Shown piece after piece: positions 8,604 to 17,806 of a stretch of 64,000 bases of DNA. Both the position numbers and the translations under genes were made by a program. The DNA lies in the NCBI GenBank assembly GCA_035455185.1, contig DATIFQ010000343.1:15699-79698 (forward strand), in the 5' to 3' direction. Position 1 is the stretch's first letter; the number at the start of each line of letters is the position of its first letter. The notes under the pieces are model-generated. The model did not search any database. It was not told where the DNA came from and saw only the letters and a list, made by a program, of their open reading frames with translations. The stretch is from JAEHDI01 sp035455185 (lineage in GTDB: Bacteria; Acidobacteriota; Terriglobia; Bryobacterales; Bryobacteraceae).

Positions 8604-9511
8604 TCGTCTCCGTCGAGAATCTGACTCATAACTACGCCGCAAGGACCGCCCTGGCGGGCGTCAGCTTTGCCGTCAAAGATCGCGAGGTCTTCGGCCTGCT
8701 AGGACCGAACGGCAGTGGGAAGTCGACGCTGTTCCGGATACTCTCGACGATGATGGCTCCGGCGTCCGGCCGGGTCACAGTGGCTGGACTCGACGTGGGC
8801 AGTCGGCCGGCGGAGGTGCGCCGCCGCATCGGTGTGGTCTTCCAATCGCAGAGTCTCGACCGAAAGCTGACGGTGGAGGAAAACCTTTTCGGCCAGGGCC
8901 ATCTGCACAGCCTCTCCGGGGTAACGCTCCGTGAGCGAGTGGACGAAGTGACGGCCCGTCTCGGACTGGAAGACCGGCGCGACGAGATCGTCGAAAAACT
9001 CTCCGGCGGGCTGAAGCGGCGCGTCGAAATTGCGAAGGCCCTGTTGCACAAACCCGAAGTGCTGCTCATGGACGAGCCTTCCACCGGTCTCGATCCGGGG
9101 GCACGACGCGAGTTGTGGCAATACATCGAAGACCTTCGGGCGAATCAAGGCGTCACAGTGCTGCTGACGACGCACATTCTCGACGAGGCGGATCGGTGCG
9201 ACCGGCTGCTGCTGCTGCATCAGGGGCGCATCGTGGCGGAAGGAGCCCCGGCGGAATTGAAGTCGAGGATTGGGGGAGACGTGGTCGTGCTTGAGGTTGC
9301 CGACCTCGATGGGATGCAACGGCAACTGGCCGAACGGTTTCACACCGAGCCGCGCGTTGTCGATGGCGCCCTTCGTGTCGAGATTGCGAACGGTCACCGC
9401 TTTATCACCGAAGCGGTCGAAGCGTTCCCGGGTGCGATTTCTTCCGTAGCGCTACACAAGCCGACACTCGAAGACGTCTTCCTGGACGAGACGGGAGTTG
9501 CCATTTGCTAG
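8600..9511 (+). CDS. ABC transporter ATP-binding protein (ABC-2 type)
   Basis: 303 aa ATPase. Walker A GPNGSGKST near residue 34, a signature motif reading LSGGLKRR, and Walker B VLLMDEPSTG are present, followed by the D- and H-loops and a C-terminal ~80-residue extension as in DrrA/YadG-type exporters. The GTG start overlaps the ctaB stop (GTGA). It pairs with the permease that begins seven bases before its end. In oxidase clusters this pair is conserved, but the substrate is not established. Confidence 0.92.
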   Translation: MIVSVENLTHNYAARTALAGVSFAVKDREVFGLLGPNGSGKSTLFRILSTMMAPASGRVTVAGLDVGSRPAEVRRRIGVVFQSQSLDRKLTVEENLFGQGHLHSLSGVTLRERVDEVTARLGLEDRRDEIVEKLSGGLKRRVEIAKALLHKPEVLLMDEPSTGLDPGARRELWQYIEDLRANQGVTVLLTTHILDEADRCDRLLLLHQGRIVAEGAPAELKSRIGGDVVVLEVADLDGMQRQLAERFHTEPRVVDGALRVEIANGHRFITEAVEAFPGAISSVALHKPTLEDVFLDETGVAIC

Positions 9512-10257
9512 GAAAGTCTTTCTGGTTGCCTGTGGCCACGTTGTGGCAAAGGGAGCTGGTTCGCTTCTGGCGCGAAAAGGCGCGCGTCCTTGGCTTTGTT
9601 GGTTCACCGCTGATCTTCTGGCTGGTAATCGGCTCCGGCTTTGGCAACCTGGGCTTTTTCTTTCCCGGCGCTCTGACACTGACCGTGATGTTCTCCGCGG
9701 TCTTTTCGACGATGTCCCTGATTGAAGACCGGCGGGAGGGGTTCCTGCTTTCGATGCTGGTCTCGCCGGCGCCTCGCAGTTCGATGGTACTCGGCAAGAC
9801 TCTCGGTTCGGCGACTTTGGCCTGGATTCAAGGAATGATCTTTCTTGCTTTTGGACCGTTGGCGGGAGTCCCGTTATCTTTCGACGTTTTGTGGCAGTCG
9901 GCCTCAGTGATGTTCCTCATCGCGATGACGTTCACGCTGCTCGGCTTTGCGCTGGCCTGGCGGATGGAGTCGTCGCAGGGCTTCCACGCAATCATCAACC
10001 TTCTTCTGTTGCCGCTGTGGATGGTTTCCGGCTCGCTCTTTTCGATGGCGAAAGCGCACGGCTGGATCAGAGTCGTCATGGTGCTGAACCCGATGACGTA
10101 CGCACTGGCGGCACTGCGAAGGGTTCTGGGGACCCAGGTTAGTGCCGGTACGCCGGAACTGGGAGTGAGCTTAACGGTGACGACGGTTTGCGCCGTCGTA
10201 TTTTTGACGGTCTCGGCCCTGGTCGCCGGCCAAAAGACCGCAAGGAACTTTGCATGA
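9505..10257 (+). CDS. ABC-2 type transporter permease
   Basis: 250 aa, six predicted hydrophobic helices, cytoplasmic N-terminus, and the ABC-2 signature region around residues 130-190 (GFALAWRMES through PLWMVSGSLF). Translation appears to start at TTG 9505, overlapping the ATPase stop. The last codon overlaps the SCO start (ATGA). It forms the membrane half of the exporter with the preceding ATPase. Confidence 0.88.
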   Translation: MLGKSFWLPVATLWQRELVRFWREKARVLGFVGSPLIFWLVIGSGFGNLGFFFPGALTLTVMFSAVFSTMSLIEDRREGFLLSMLVSPAPRSSMVLGKTLGSATLAWIQGMIFLAFGPLAGVPLSFDVLWQSASVMFLIAMTFTLLGFALAWRMESSQGFHAIINLLLLPLWMVSGSLFSMAKAHGWIRVVMVLNPMTYALAALRRVLGTQVSAGTPELGVSLTVTTVCAVVFLTVSALVAGQKTARNFA

Positions 10258-10832
10258 GATCCCGAGCTACCGTGCCAGCAACGATCCTTGCCGGGCTCGG
10301 TTTCCTCTCGCTTTCAGGCTGCGCGCCGAAGGCTGAGCCGCTACCCGTCCTGGGAGAAATTCCCGAGTTCACCCTCACCGCACAGGATGGCGCAGAATTT
10401 CATGGCGGGTCGCTGCGCGGGAGTGTCTGGGTCGCCGACTTCATCTTCACGACCTGCGCCGGTCCGTGCCCGCGCATGAGCTGGCAAATGAGCAGGCTTC
10501 AGGAAGCGTTCTCCGACAAGCCGGACGTGAAGTTCGTTTCGTTCACCGTCGATCCGGAGCGGGACACGCCCGAAGTGCTGGCGGCCTACGGAAAGCGCTA
10601 CCAGGCGCAGGCGGGACGCTGGTACTTCCTGACCGGCCCTGAGCAGGCCCTGCACAAACTGAACAGGGAAGCATTCAAGTTGGGCAACGTGGACGGCAGT
10701 CTCAACCACAGCACTCGATTTGTCCTGCTCGACCGGCAGTCACGCGTCAGGGGCTATTATGACTCCTCAGACGCCGACTCCATGAAGCAATTGCTCGCGG
10801 ACCTCAAGAATCTTGTCAGGGAGCGGTCTTGA
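10254..10832 (+). CDS. SCO1/SenC-family copper chaperone lipoprotein
   Basis: 192 aa. The N-terminus is a lipoprotein signal with lipobox LSGC, so the protein is anchored outside the inner membrane. The thioredoxin-like fold carries the copper site C-x3-C (TTCAGPCPRMSW) and the conserved distal histidine in NHSTRFVLLD. SCO proteins deliver copper to, or reduce, the CuA centre of cytochrome oxidase subunit II. The ATG at 10254 overlaps the permease TGA; a longer reading from 10188 lies inside the permease gene. No cox structural genes are in view, so they probably lie elsewhere. Confidence 0.94.
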   Translation: MRSRATVPATILAGLGFLSLSGCAPKAEPLPVLGEIPEFTLTAQDGAEFHGGSLRGSVWVADFIFTTCAGPCPRMSWQMSRLQEAFSDKPDVKFVSFTVDPERDTPEVLAAYGKRYQAQAGRWYFLTGPEQALHKLNREAFKLGNVDGSLNHSTRFVLLDRQSRVRGYYDSSDADSMKQLLADLKNLVRERS

Positions 10833-11245
10833 TCGAACTGCGCGACCTTCCGGCCGTGAACGCGCTTCTGAACCTCACGGCGGCGTGTCTCCTGGTTTGC
10901 GGCTACGTGCTGATCCGGCGCCGCCGCATCCAGGCCCATAAGCGCGTGATGCTCGCCGCGTTCTCGGTGTCGGTCCTTTTCCTTATCAGCTATCTCGTCT
11001 ATCACTACCAGGTGGGTTCCGTCCGCTTTCAGAGAACCGGAACGATTCGCACGATCTACCTCGGCATCTTGTTCACGCACACGGTATTGGCGGCGGTCGT
11101 GCCGGTCCTCGCGGTTGTGACGCTCTTCCGCGCGCTGCAAGAGCGTTTCGACCGTCACCGGAGGCTTGCCCGTTGGACGCTCCCGATCTGGCTCTATGTG
11201 AGCGTTACGGGCGTCACGGTGTACTTGATGCTGTACAGGCTGTAG
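10829..11245 (+). CDS. DUF420 membrane protein
   Basis: 138 aa with four hydrophobic helices, the DUF420 arrangement (CtaM/YozB-like). Homologues are needed for or cluster with heme-copper oxidase assembly. The TTG start overlaps the SCO stop (TTGA). It is the last gene of the ctaB operon. Histidines in HKRVM, YHYQ and FTHTV lie near membrane boundaries and are candidate heme or copper ligands by analogy. Confidence 0.85.
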   Translation: MIELRDLPAVNALLNLTAACLLVCGYVLIRRRRIQAHKRVMLAAFSVSVLFLISYLVYHYQVGSVRFQRTGTIRTIYLGILFTHTVLAAVVPVLAVVTLFRALQERFDRHRRLARWTLPIWLYVSVTGVTVYLMLYRL

Positions 11246-11285
11246 CAGACCTGCTTCGCTAGCTTTCCCGCCTCCGTCCGGACGA

Positions 11286-11291
11286 TATAAT
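11286..11291 (+). promoter_or_regulatory. Candidate -10 box
   Basis: A perfect TATAAT lies 24 bases before the GTG of the S15-type hydrolase, just upstream of a strong AGGAGG (11301-11306). No good -35 box is seen at 16-18 bases, so the assignment is tentative. Confidence 0.35.
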
Positions 11292-11314
11292 CACGCGACG
11301 AGGAGGTGTCCCAA

Positions 11315-13405
11315 GTGAGCACAGCACTTCGGTGGAGCATTGCATTTGCGTCGTTGGGTGTCGTGGGCGCCGTCGCTGCTACTACGCCAAAAGTCATCCC
11401 AGCAAGGCACAAGGTGCGGATCGAACGCGCCGTCATGATCCCGATGCGCGACGGCAAGCGTCTGTCGGCGGACCTGATCCGTCCCGACAGCGAAGGTCGC
11501 TTTCCCGTGGTGATGATGTATCAGCCCTATCGCAAGGACGACGTGGGCCGCGGCGGAGTCGGTCCGCACCAGTACTTTGCGGAGCGCGGCTTCGTCGCCG
11601 TACGTCTGGATGCCCGCGGGACCGGCACCTCGGAGGGTGTAAATACCGACGAGTACACCCTTCAGGAGCAGCAGGACGGCTATGACGCCGTGGAATGGCT
11701 CGCCCGGCAGTCCTGGTCGAACGGCAACGTCGGCGTCTGGGGTATTTCGTACAGCGGTTTCACGGCGCTTCAGGTGGCGACGCATCAACCGCCTCATCTG
11801 AAGGCGATCGTGCCGATCTACGCCACCGACGACCGCTACACCGACGACTGCCACTATGACCGCGGCGGCAACATGCGCATGTATTACGACGTCGGACACT
11901 ACGGTGGTTGGATGGTGGCAATGAACGCCCTGCCGCCAATGCCCGAGCTTGCCGGGCCTCAATGGGCTGAAATGTGGACCGAGCACCTCCAAAACAACGA
12001 GCCTTACCTGCTCAAGTGGATGAAACAGCAGACCGACGGCCCGTACTGGCGCAACGGATCGCTCCGGCCCGGCTATGAGCGCATCAAGTGCCCGACGTTC
12101 CTGATCGCCGGCTGGCGCGACGGCTATCCGAACGCGATGGTGCGAACCTACATGAACCTGAAGGTCCCCAGGAAATTGCTGGTCGGCCCGTGGGTTCACT
12201 CGCTACCAAACAGTTCCGTGCCCGGCCCCCGGATCGACTGGATGAATGAGGCGGGGCGGTTTTTCGCCCACTGGCTCCGCGACGAGGATACGGGAATCAT
12301 GACCGAGCCGCCAGTGACGGTCTACATGCAGGAGTACAGCGTGCCTGATCGCATGCTCGACGTAACGCCCGGTTCCTGGCGCAACGAAGCGGACTTCCCG
12401 GCTTCCGGCACAAGCGAAATCACGTTCTATATCGATGAAGGCGGCAAGCTCGCGTCCACTGTGGGGGCTGCACCCCGCCGCGATCATGACGAATTCGAAT
12501 ATGTCCCGACAGTCGGCCTCTCGAACGGTTACTGGTCCGGCGGCGGGATACCGTTCTACCTCCCGGACGACCAGCGCGGCGACGAGGCGTATTCGCTGGT
12601 CTACACGACCGAGCCGCTCGACCGGGAGCTCCGGATTCTCGGCTGGCCAAAGGTTATTCTGCACGCCTCGTCGTCCGTGCGGGTTGCTACGTTTGTCGCG
12701 AAACTTGCCGACGTGGCCCCGGACGGCCATTCGGCGCTCATCGTCGACGGGGCGCTGAACGGAACCCGCCGGCAGTCGCTTACGACTCCCAGCGCGATGT
12801 CGCCCGGTGAAGTCTACGAACTCGCAATTCCGATGCTGCCCACCGGATGGGTGCTGAAACCGGGGCATCGCCTCCGGCTGGCGGTTTCCAGTTCCGATTT
12901 CCCCAACCTCTGGCCCACACCGGAACCTGCACGGAACCGCGTGTTCCGCGGAGGGCGCTATTCCTCGCGCATCGTACTTCCCGTTGTGCCGGAGTCCAAA
13001 CTCCCGGCGCCCGAGTTTCTGCCACCTCCGGCCTTGCGTCAGATCGTCTCCGGAAGCGGATCGCCGCCGGTGATGCACGCCCTCTATGACCAGATTGCCG
13101 GCACGGTCACTGTGCTCGGACAACGGAAGGGCGCCACCATCCTGGATGAGGGTCTCGGGACCGTTCTGTCAGACAGTGAGTTCCGGTGTACCGCGTCCTC
13201 CCGCGATCCCGGCCGCGCCAGCATCATCGGCACACACAAGATCGCGTTTCAGCGCGAGGACGGATTGATCGAAGTCACTGGAGAAAGCTCCATCCGCGCC
13301 ACGACGACCCACTTCCACATTCTGGTGAACCTCACCGTGACGCGGAACGGGATGCCTTTCTTCCAGAAGCAGTGGGTCGCGACCGAACCGCGCAACCTGC
13401 TGTGA
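11315..13405 (+). CDS. CocE/NonD-family (peptidase S15-like) hydrolase, exported
   Basis: 696 aa. An N-terminal leader (ending near VAATTP) suggests export. The alpha/beta-hydrolase nucleophile elbow GISYSG carries the serine (G-x-S-Y-S-G), and the C-terminal ~230 residues form the jelly-roll domain of X-Pro dipeptidyl-peptidase/CocE. The family cleaves esters or amides with acyl groups; the substrate here is unknown. I take GTG 11315 because AGGAGG at 11301-11306 lies eight bases before it; the GTG at 11306 overlaps that site. A sulfatase follows closely. Confidence 0.9.
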   Translation: MSTALRWSIAFASLGVVGAVAATTPKVIPARHKVRIERAVMIPMRDGKRLSADLIRPDSEGRFPVVMMYQPYRKDDVGRGGVGPHQYFAERGFVAVRLDARGTGTSEGVNTDEYTLQEQQDGYDAVEWLARQSWSNGNVGVWGISYSGFTALQVATHQPPHLKAIVPIYATDDRYTDDCHYDRGGNMRMYYDVGHYGGWMVAMNALPPMPELAGPQWAEMWTEHLQNNEPYLLKWMKQQTDGPYWRNGSLRPGYERIKCPTFLIAGWRDGYPNAMVRTYMNLKVPRKLLVGPWVHSLPNSSVPGPRIDWMNEAGRFFAHWLRDEDTGIMTEPPVTVYMQEYSVPDRMLDVTPGSWRNEADFPASGTSEITFYIDEGGKLASTVGAAPRRDHDEFEYVPTVGLSNGYWSGGGIPFYLPDDQRGDEAYSLVYTTEPLDRELRILGWPKVILHASSSVRVATFVAKLADVAPDGHSALIVDGALNGTRRQSLTTPSAMSPGEVYELAIPMLPTGWVLKPGHRLRLAVSSSDFPNLWPTPEPARNRVFRGGRYSSRIVLPVVPESKLPAPEFLPPPALRQIVSGSGSPPVMHALYDQIAGTVTVLGQRKGATILDEGLGTVLSDSEFRCTASSRDPGRASIIGTHKIAFQREDGLIEVTGESSIRATTTHFHILVNLTVTRNGMPFFQKQWVATEPRNLL

Positions 13406-13441
13406 GTAGCGGAGTACGATGTGCGAATTCAGGAGGAGAAG

Positions 13442-14812
13442 TTGAAGCGACTACAGCCAGTGCTGAACCGCCGCCAATTCGTTGCTGGCGGGGTGGCGGC
13501 GTCAGGGATGTCCTGCGTCGCCGCGGGGTCGAGTGTACCCCCGAACATCGTCATCATTCTGGCCGATGACCTTGGATACGGGGACCTGAGCTGCTACGGC
13601 CATCCGACGATTCAAACTCCGAACATCGACCGGATGGAGCGTGAAGGAATGCGGTTCACGCAGTTCTACTCCGCAGCGTCGTTGTGCACGCCGAGCCGCG
13701 CCGGATTAATGACCGGGCGCCTGCCGATCCGCTCCGGTCTGACACGCGTCCTCTTTCCATGGTCGGAGGGAGGCATCCAGGATTCCGAGATCACCATCGC
13801 TCGCTTGCTGAAGAAATCCGGCTACGCCGCGATGTGCGTCGGAAAGTGGCATCTCGGACACCATCGCCGGTATCTGCCGATGCGTCATGGTTTCGACGGC
13901 TACTTTGGAATTCCTTATTCCAACGACATGAGCAAGGCGACCCAGCCCACGGCATCCTGGGTCGATCGGACGCCGCCAACGCCGCTGATTCGTGGGGAAG
14001 AAGTGATCGAGCAGGAACCCGACCAGCGCTACCTGACAAGGCGCTATACCGAGGAGGCGATCCGCTTCATTCGGGAGTCCTGCCGCGCAGGGCGGCCGTT
14101 TTTCCTCTATTTGCCGCATACGTTTCCCCACATGCCGTTATTTGCGAGTGAACGTTTTCGCGGCAAGAGCCTCCGCGGGCTTTATGGGGATGTTGTCGAG
14201 GAGCTCGACTGGAGCGTGGGCGAGATTCTGGCCGAACTCGGCCGTCTGGGTGTCGACGGTTCAACGCTGGTCGCCTTCACTAGCGACAACGGGCCAGCCA
14301 CCGGCTCGGCGGGACTGCTGCGGGATCAGAAAGCCAGCACTTTCGAAGGAGGCATGCGCGTCCCCTTCATCGCGCGGTGGCCTGGAAGAATTCCCGCCGC
14401 CGTGACGACGTCGGCCTTCGGCACGACAATGGACCTGTTTCCGACTTGCGCGAGGCTCGCCGGAGCGACGCTGCCGACTGACCGGATATACGATGGCGAC
14501 GATCTGACGCCGGTGCTACTTAGAAACTCGACCGGCCGCGAGCCATTGTTCTTCTATTACTCAAATCTCGATGACGATCAGGAGCTGAAAGCCGTGCGCA
14601 AGGGACGGTGGAAGCTCCACACGTCCATCGGCTCGTTCCGAAAGGCGCCTTTGTTGCCGAATGAATCCGGGCCGCCGCTGCTTTTCGATCTCAACGAAGA
14701 TCCCTCCGAGCAGCGGAATCTTGCCGGCACAAAGCCTGAAATCGCCAAGGAACTTCGGGTGGTGATGGAAGCACACAAAGCGAGCGTAAGACCGGGGCCG
14801 CAGCAACTGTGA
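13442..14812 (+). CDS. Sulfatase with Tat leader
   Basis: 456 aa arylsulfatase-family hydrolase of sulfate esters. The metal-binding LADDLGYGD motif and the formylglycine site C-T-P-S-R (Cys82 in this start) are present; cysteine-type sulfatases need an anaerobic or FGE-type maturase. The twin-arginine leader (NRRQFVAGG) places it outside the cytoplasm. I start at TTG 13442 because AGGAGG ends five bases before it; a GTG at 13421 is an alternative. It sits 36 bases after the S15-type hydrolase. Confidence 0.93.
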   Translation: MKRLQPVLNRRQFVAGGVAASGMSCVAAGSSVPPNIVIILADDLGYGDLSCYGHPTIQTPNIDRMEREGMRFTQFYSAASLCTPSRAGLMTGRLPIRSGLTRVLFPWSEGGIQDSEITIARLLKKSGYAAMCVGKWHLGHHRRYLPMRHGFDGYFGIPYSNDMSKATQPTASWVDRTPPTPLIRGEEVIEQEPDQRYLTRRYTEEAIRFIRESCRAGRPFFLYLPHTFPHMPLFASERFRGKSLRGLYGDVVEELDWSVGEILAELGRLGVDGSTLVAFTSDNGPATGSAGLLRDQKASTFEGGMRVPFIARWPGRIPAAVTTSAFGTTMDLFPTCARLAGATLPTDRIYDGDDLTPVLLRNSTGREPLFFYYSNLDDDQELKAVRKGRWKLHTSIGSFRKAPLLPNESGPPLLFDLNEDPSEQRNLAGTKPEIAKELRVVMEAHKASVRPGPQQL

Positions 14813-14829
14813 ACTTAGCTTAGCAGTTC

Positions 14830-15249
14830 TCACTCGCCGATGATCTTCACCAGGACACGCTTGCGGCGCCGGCCGTCGAATTCGCCATAGAAGATCTGCT
14901 CCCAGGGACCGAAATCGAGCCTGCCTTTCGTGACCGCCACCACGACCTCGCGCCCCATGATCTGCCGCTTCATGTGGGCGTCGGCGTTGTCCTCGCCGGT
15001 GTCGTTGTGCCGGTACTGCGAGACCGGCTCGTGCGGTGCGAGATTCTCCAGCCACTTGTCGTAGTCGTGGTGCAAACCGGATTCGTCGTCGTTGATGAAG
15101 ACCGACGCCGTGATGTGCATTGCGTTCACCAGCACCAGACCTTCCTGAACGCCGCTCTCCGCCAGACACTTCTCCACCTGCGAAGTGATGTTGAGGAAGG
15201 CCCTCCGGCCCGGCACGTCGAACCACAACTCCTTGCGATAACTCTTCAT
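14830..15249 (-). CDS. YjbQ/UPF0047 family protein
   Basis: 139 aa, the usual length for this small trimeric fold. The signature [18 protein letters not shown] and the C-terminal [15 protein letters not shown] segment match the family, some members of which have weak thiamine-phosphate synthase activity. The true function is unsettled. It is convergent with the sulfatase. Confidence 0.9.
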   Translation of the reverse strand: MKSYRKELWFDVPGRRAFLNITSQVEKCLAESGVQEGLVLVNAMHITASVFINDDESGLHHDYDKWLENLAPHEPVSQYRHNDTGEDNADAHMKRQIMGREVVVAVTKGRLDFGPWEQIFYGEFDGRRRKRVLVKIIGE

Positions 15250-15365
15250 TTGCCCTGGACTCCTTGCAACTTTCCAGTATCCTACCCCGGCGCCCTTTCA
15301 AAGCGCCGTAATCCGGTGTCAAATAGTGTTGAGACATATTGATTCTTTCGCGGAGAGAACCGCCA

Positions 15366-15854
15366 GTGGCAATCGATCATTCCTTGAAGACCCCCAAAAA
15401 GGCGCGCGCGGGCGTACCAGTTGCGGCCATTATCATTCTTGCGATGGTCGTCATCGGGGCCGCCGGATTCTGGTACCTGGACCGGCAGTCCAAGTCCATG
15501 CCAAAAGATATTCCGGTATTGACGGCAGAAGCCAAGGCCTATGTCCGTAACCTGAAGCTCGGGGAAGTCGAAATGAAGGCGGCCGAGGCTTTCGCAGGCC
15601 AGACCCTCGTGGAGATTCTCGGGAAAATCACCAATGCCGGCGACCGCAGGCTCCAGTCCGTCGAAATCAACTGCATCTTCTATGACCCCTATGGGCAGGT
15701 GGTGCTTCGGCAGCGTGTCCCGATCGTCCGGAGCCGGAGTGGCGGCCTCGCCCCTGGTGAAACGAAGTCCTTTCGGCTCCCGTTCGATGAGATTCCGGAT
15801 AGCTGGAATCAGGCCATGCCGCAGCTTGTAATCGCGGAAATCAACTTTCAGTAG
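15366..15854 (+). CDS. Single-pass membrane protein, FxLYD/DUF-like
   Basis: 162 aa. One transmembrane helix lies at about residues 19-38 (VAAIIILAMVVIGAAGFWYL), followed by an extracytoplasmic domain that resembles FxLYD immunoglobulin-like modules (NAGDRRLQSVEINCIFYD, then LAPGETKSFRLPFDE). GTG 15366 is preferred because GGAGAG lies eight bases before it; a TTG at 15339 is longer. A response regulator follows 8 bases after its stop. The function is unknown. Confidence 0.65.
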   Translation: MAIDHSLKTPKKARAGVPVAAIIILAMVVIGAAGFWYLDRQSKSMPKDIPVLTAEAKAYVRNLKLGEVEMKAAEAFAGQTLVEILGKITNAGDRRLQSVEINCIFYDPYGQVVLRQRVPIVRSRSGGLAPGETKSFRLPFDEIPDSWNQAMPQLVIAEINFQ

Positions 15855-15862
15855 AGGCGGAG

Positions 15863-16225
15863 TTGGCACTGATCCTCCTAGTCGATGACGATCCCGATCA
15901 GCTCGAGATCCGCCGGCTATTGCTCGAGACCAGCGGTTTCGAGGTGCGGACCGCTTCGACAACCGGGGAGGCCGAGCGGCTGTTCGGTGAGTGCCCTCCC
16001 GCGCTGGTCGTCACGGATCTGCGGCTGCCCACCCCTTCCGACGGAATCCGACTGATGAGGATGATGCGGGCTCGTTCCGCCGGCGTGCCGATCCTTGTGC
16101 TCTCCGGGATGACATCGGATCTCGCCCACGTCGAGGATGGGCTCGCCGACGAAGTACTGCAAAAACCCTTCCGGGCTGATCGTTTCCTTGAACTCGTGCA
16201 TGAGTACGCGCATGGACCTCGCTGA
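15863..16225 (+). CDS. Stand-alone response-regulator receiver domain
   Basis: 120 aa, a CheY-like receiver alone with no output domain. The acidic pocket (VDDDPDQ), the phospho-acceptor Asp in VVTDLRLP and the Lys in LQKPF are all there. TTG start preceded by GAGGCGGAG. No histidine kinase is adjacent, so its partner is unknown. Confidence 0.85.
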   Translation: MALILLVDDDPDQLEIRRLLLETSGFEVRTASTTGEAERLFGECPPALVVTDLRLPTPSDGIRLMRMMRARSAGVPILVLSGMTSDLAHVEDGLADEVLQKPFRADRFLELVHEYAHGPR

Positions 16226-16514
16226 GCTGCGCCGTTCCCTGGAACTTGGGCGGGAGGTCCGCCTGAAGGTGAAAGTCGTCCCGAAAAGCTCCCGCTCAGA
16301 GATCGCCGGTTTTATGGGAGACGGGACGCTGAAGCTCAAAGTCCAAGCTCCGCCGGAACGAGGAAAAGCCAACGCGCAGGTCTGTTCGGTACTCGCCGCG
16401 GCCTTCGGCGTGCCCGAGAGGAACGTGTCGATCGTAAGCGGCGAGACGTCTCCGCTCAAGCAGGTCGTTGTGGCCCCGCCCTCCGACTTGCGATGCCGGC
16501 GTGCCCCGGGATAG
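16212..16514 (+). CDS. DUF167 (YggU-family) protein
   Basis: 100 aa. The DUF167 pattern VKVVPKSSRSEIAGF and PPERGKANAQV is clear. The start overlaps the response-regulator gene by 14 bases; an ATG at 16200 is also possible. The molecular role of the family is unknown. Confidence 0.85.
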   Translation: MDLAELRRSLELGREVRLKVKVVPKSSRSEIAGFMGDGTLKLKVQAPPERGKANAQVCSVLAAAFGVPERNVSIVSGETSPLKQVVVAPPSDLRCRRAPG

Positions 16515-16540
16515 AGTGGGGCATTTCCAGGAGGCCCCAT

Positions 16541-17794
16541 ATGCCCGCTGCCTGTTTCCAGGACTCTTCGACTCGCCGGTCCGTCATCTCCAGTCTGTTC
16601 GCAGCCGCCGGCTGGTCCGCTTTCGATCGCGCGGAAGCCGCCGTCCGGCAATCGGCCGGCAGAGACGCTCCGATCACCGGGAAGGACAAGCTCAGGATTA
16701 CGAAACTCGAGACTTTCCTCGTCAAGCCGCGATGGCTGTTTCTCAAGGTTCACACCAACGCCGGAATCGTTGGGCTCGGCGAACCGATCACCGAAGGCCG
16801 GGCGCTGACCTGCGCTACGGCCGTGAAGGAGATCGAACCGTACCTCGTCGGCAAAGACCCGAGGCAGGTCGTTCATCACTGGCAGGCCATCTACCGGCAC
16901 GCGTTTTACCGGGGCGGGCCGATTCTGACCAGCGCGCTGAGCGGGATCGATCAGGCGCTCTGGGACATCAAGGGCAAGGCGCTCGGCGTGCCGGTTTATG
17001 AACTCCTCGGCGGACCCACCCGTACCCGTATTCGCGTGTACGCCCACGCCGGTTCGCCGGAAAGCATCAAGGAAGCCATGGCACGCGGCTTCACCGCCTT
17101 CAAAACCGGACCGGCTAAGAAACGTCCCGCGCGGTATGTCGAGACACCCGCCGCGGTTCAGTATGCCGTCGAACAGTTCGCCGAGCTCCGGCAGCTTGTC
17201 GGAAAAGAGGCGGACATCGGCATCGACTTCCACGGCGCTATCAGCCCGGCGCTGGCTAAGCTTCTGATCAAGGGCCTGGAACCCTACCAGCCGATGTTTG
17301 TCGAGGAGCCATGCCAGGCCCAGAACCACGATGTCATGGCCGAGATCGCCCGTGGAACGCACCTGCCCATCGCCACCGGCGAGCGCGTTTTCACCAAGTG
17401 GGGCTTCCGCGAGGTGCTGGAGAAGGGCGCCGCCTCCATCCTCCAGCCCGACCTCTGCCACGCCGGGGGCATCACCGAATGCCGCCTGATCGCCGGAATG
17501 GCCGAGGCCTACTATGCCTCCATCGCGCCGCACAATCCCCTGGGCCCGATTTCGCTGGCGGCAGGGGTGCAGCTCTCCGCCTCCATCCCGAACTTCCTGT
17601 GCCAGGAGCAGGTCAGCCTCGGAGAGGGCTACATCAAGAAACCGTTCACGGTCCGCGAAGGCTACCTGGACTTGCCAGATGGCCCGGGCCTCGGAATCGA
17701 ACTGGACGAGAACGCGATGGCGGACAAGATCGGCCACGACTGGCGCAACCCGGAGACCTACGACGAAGACGACGGCTCGGTGGTGGACTGGTAA
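16541..17794 (+). CDS. D-galactonate dehydratase-like enolase-superfamily enzyme with Tat-like leader
   Basis: 417 aa. DgoD-type enzymes dehydrate an aldonic acid to the 2-keto-3-deoxy acid. Metal-ligand segments are IGIDFHG (Asp), MFVEEPC (Glu) and TGERVF (Glu); HNPLGP carries the catalytic His. The N-terminal 35 residues (STRRSVISSLFAAAGW, then small residues) look like a twin-arginine leader, which DgoD normally lacks. The ATG at 16541 has AGGAGG six bases before it. A KDPG-type aldolase follows 12 bases after its stop. The exact sugar acid is not certain. Confidence 0.85.
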   Translation: MPAACFQDSSTRRSVISSLFAAAGWSAFDRAEAAVRQSAGRDAPITGKDKLRITKLETFLVKPRWLFLKVHTNAGIVGLGEPITEGRALTCATAVKEIEPYLVGKDPRQVVHHWQAIYRHAFYRGGPILTSALSGIDQALWDIKGKALGVPVYELLGGPTRTRIRVYAHAGSPESIKEAMARGFTAFKTGPAKKRPARYVETPAAVQYAVEQFAELRQLVGKEADIGIDFHGAISPALAKLLIKGLEPYQPMFVEEPCQAQNHDVMAEIARGTHLPIATGERVFTKWGFREVLEKGAASILQPDLCHAGGITECRLIAGMAEAYYASIAPHNPLGPISLAAGVQLSASIPNFLCQEQVSLGEGYIKKPFTVREGYLDLPDGPGLGIELDENAMADKIGHDWRNPETYDEDDGSVVDW

Positions 17795-17806
17795 GATCGA
17801 AGAGAA

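Noticed and set aside
15917..17737. 606-codon reading frame on the minus strand
   Set aside because: It is antisense to the DgoD-like gene, DUF167 and response regulator, all of which have clear motifs. Long antisense frames are common in GC-rich DNA.
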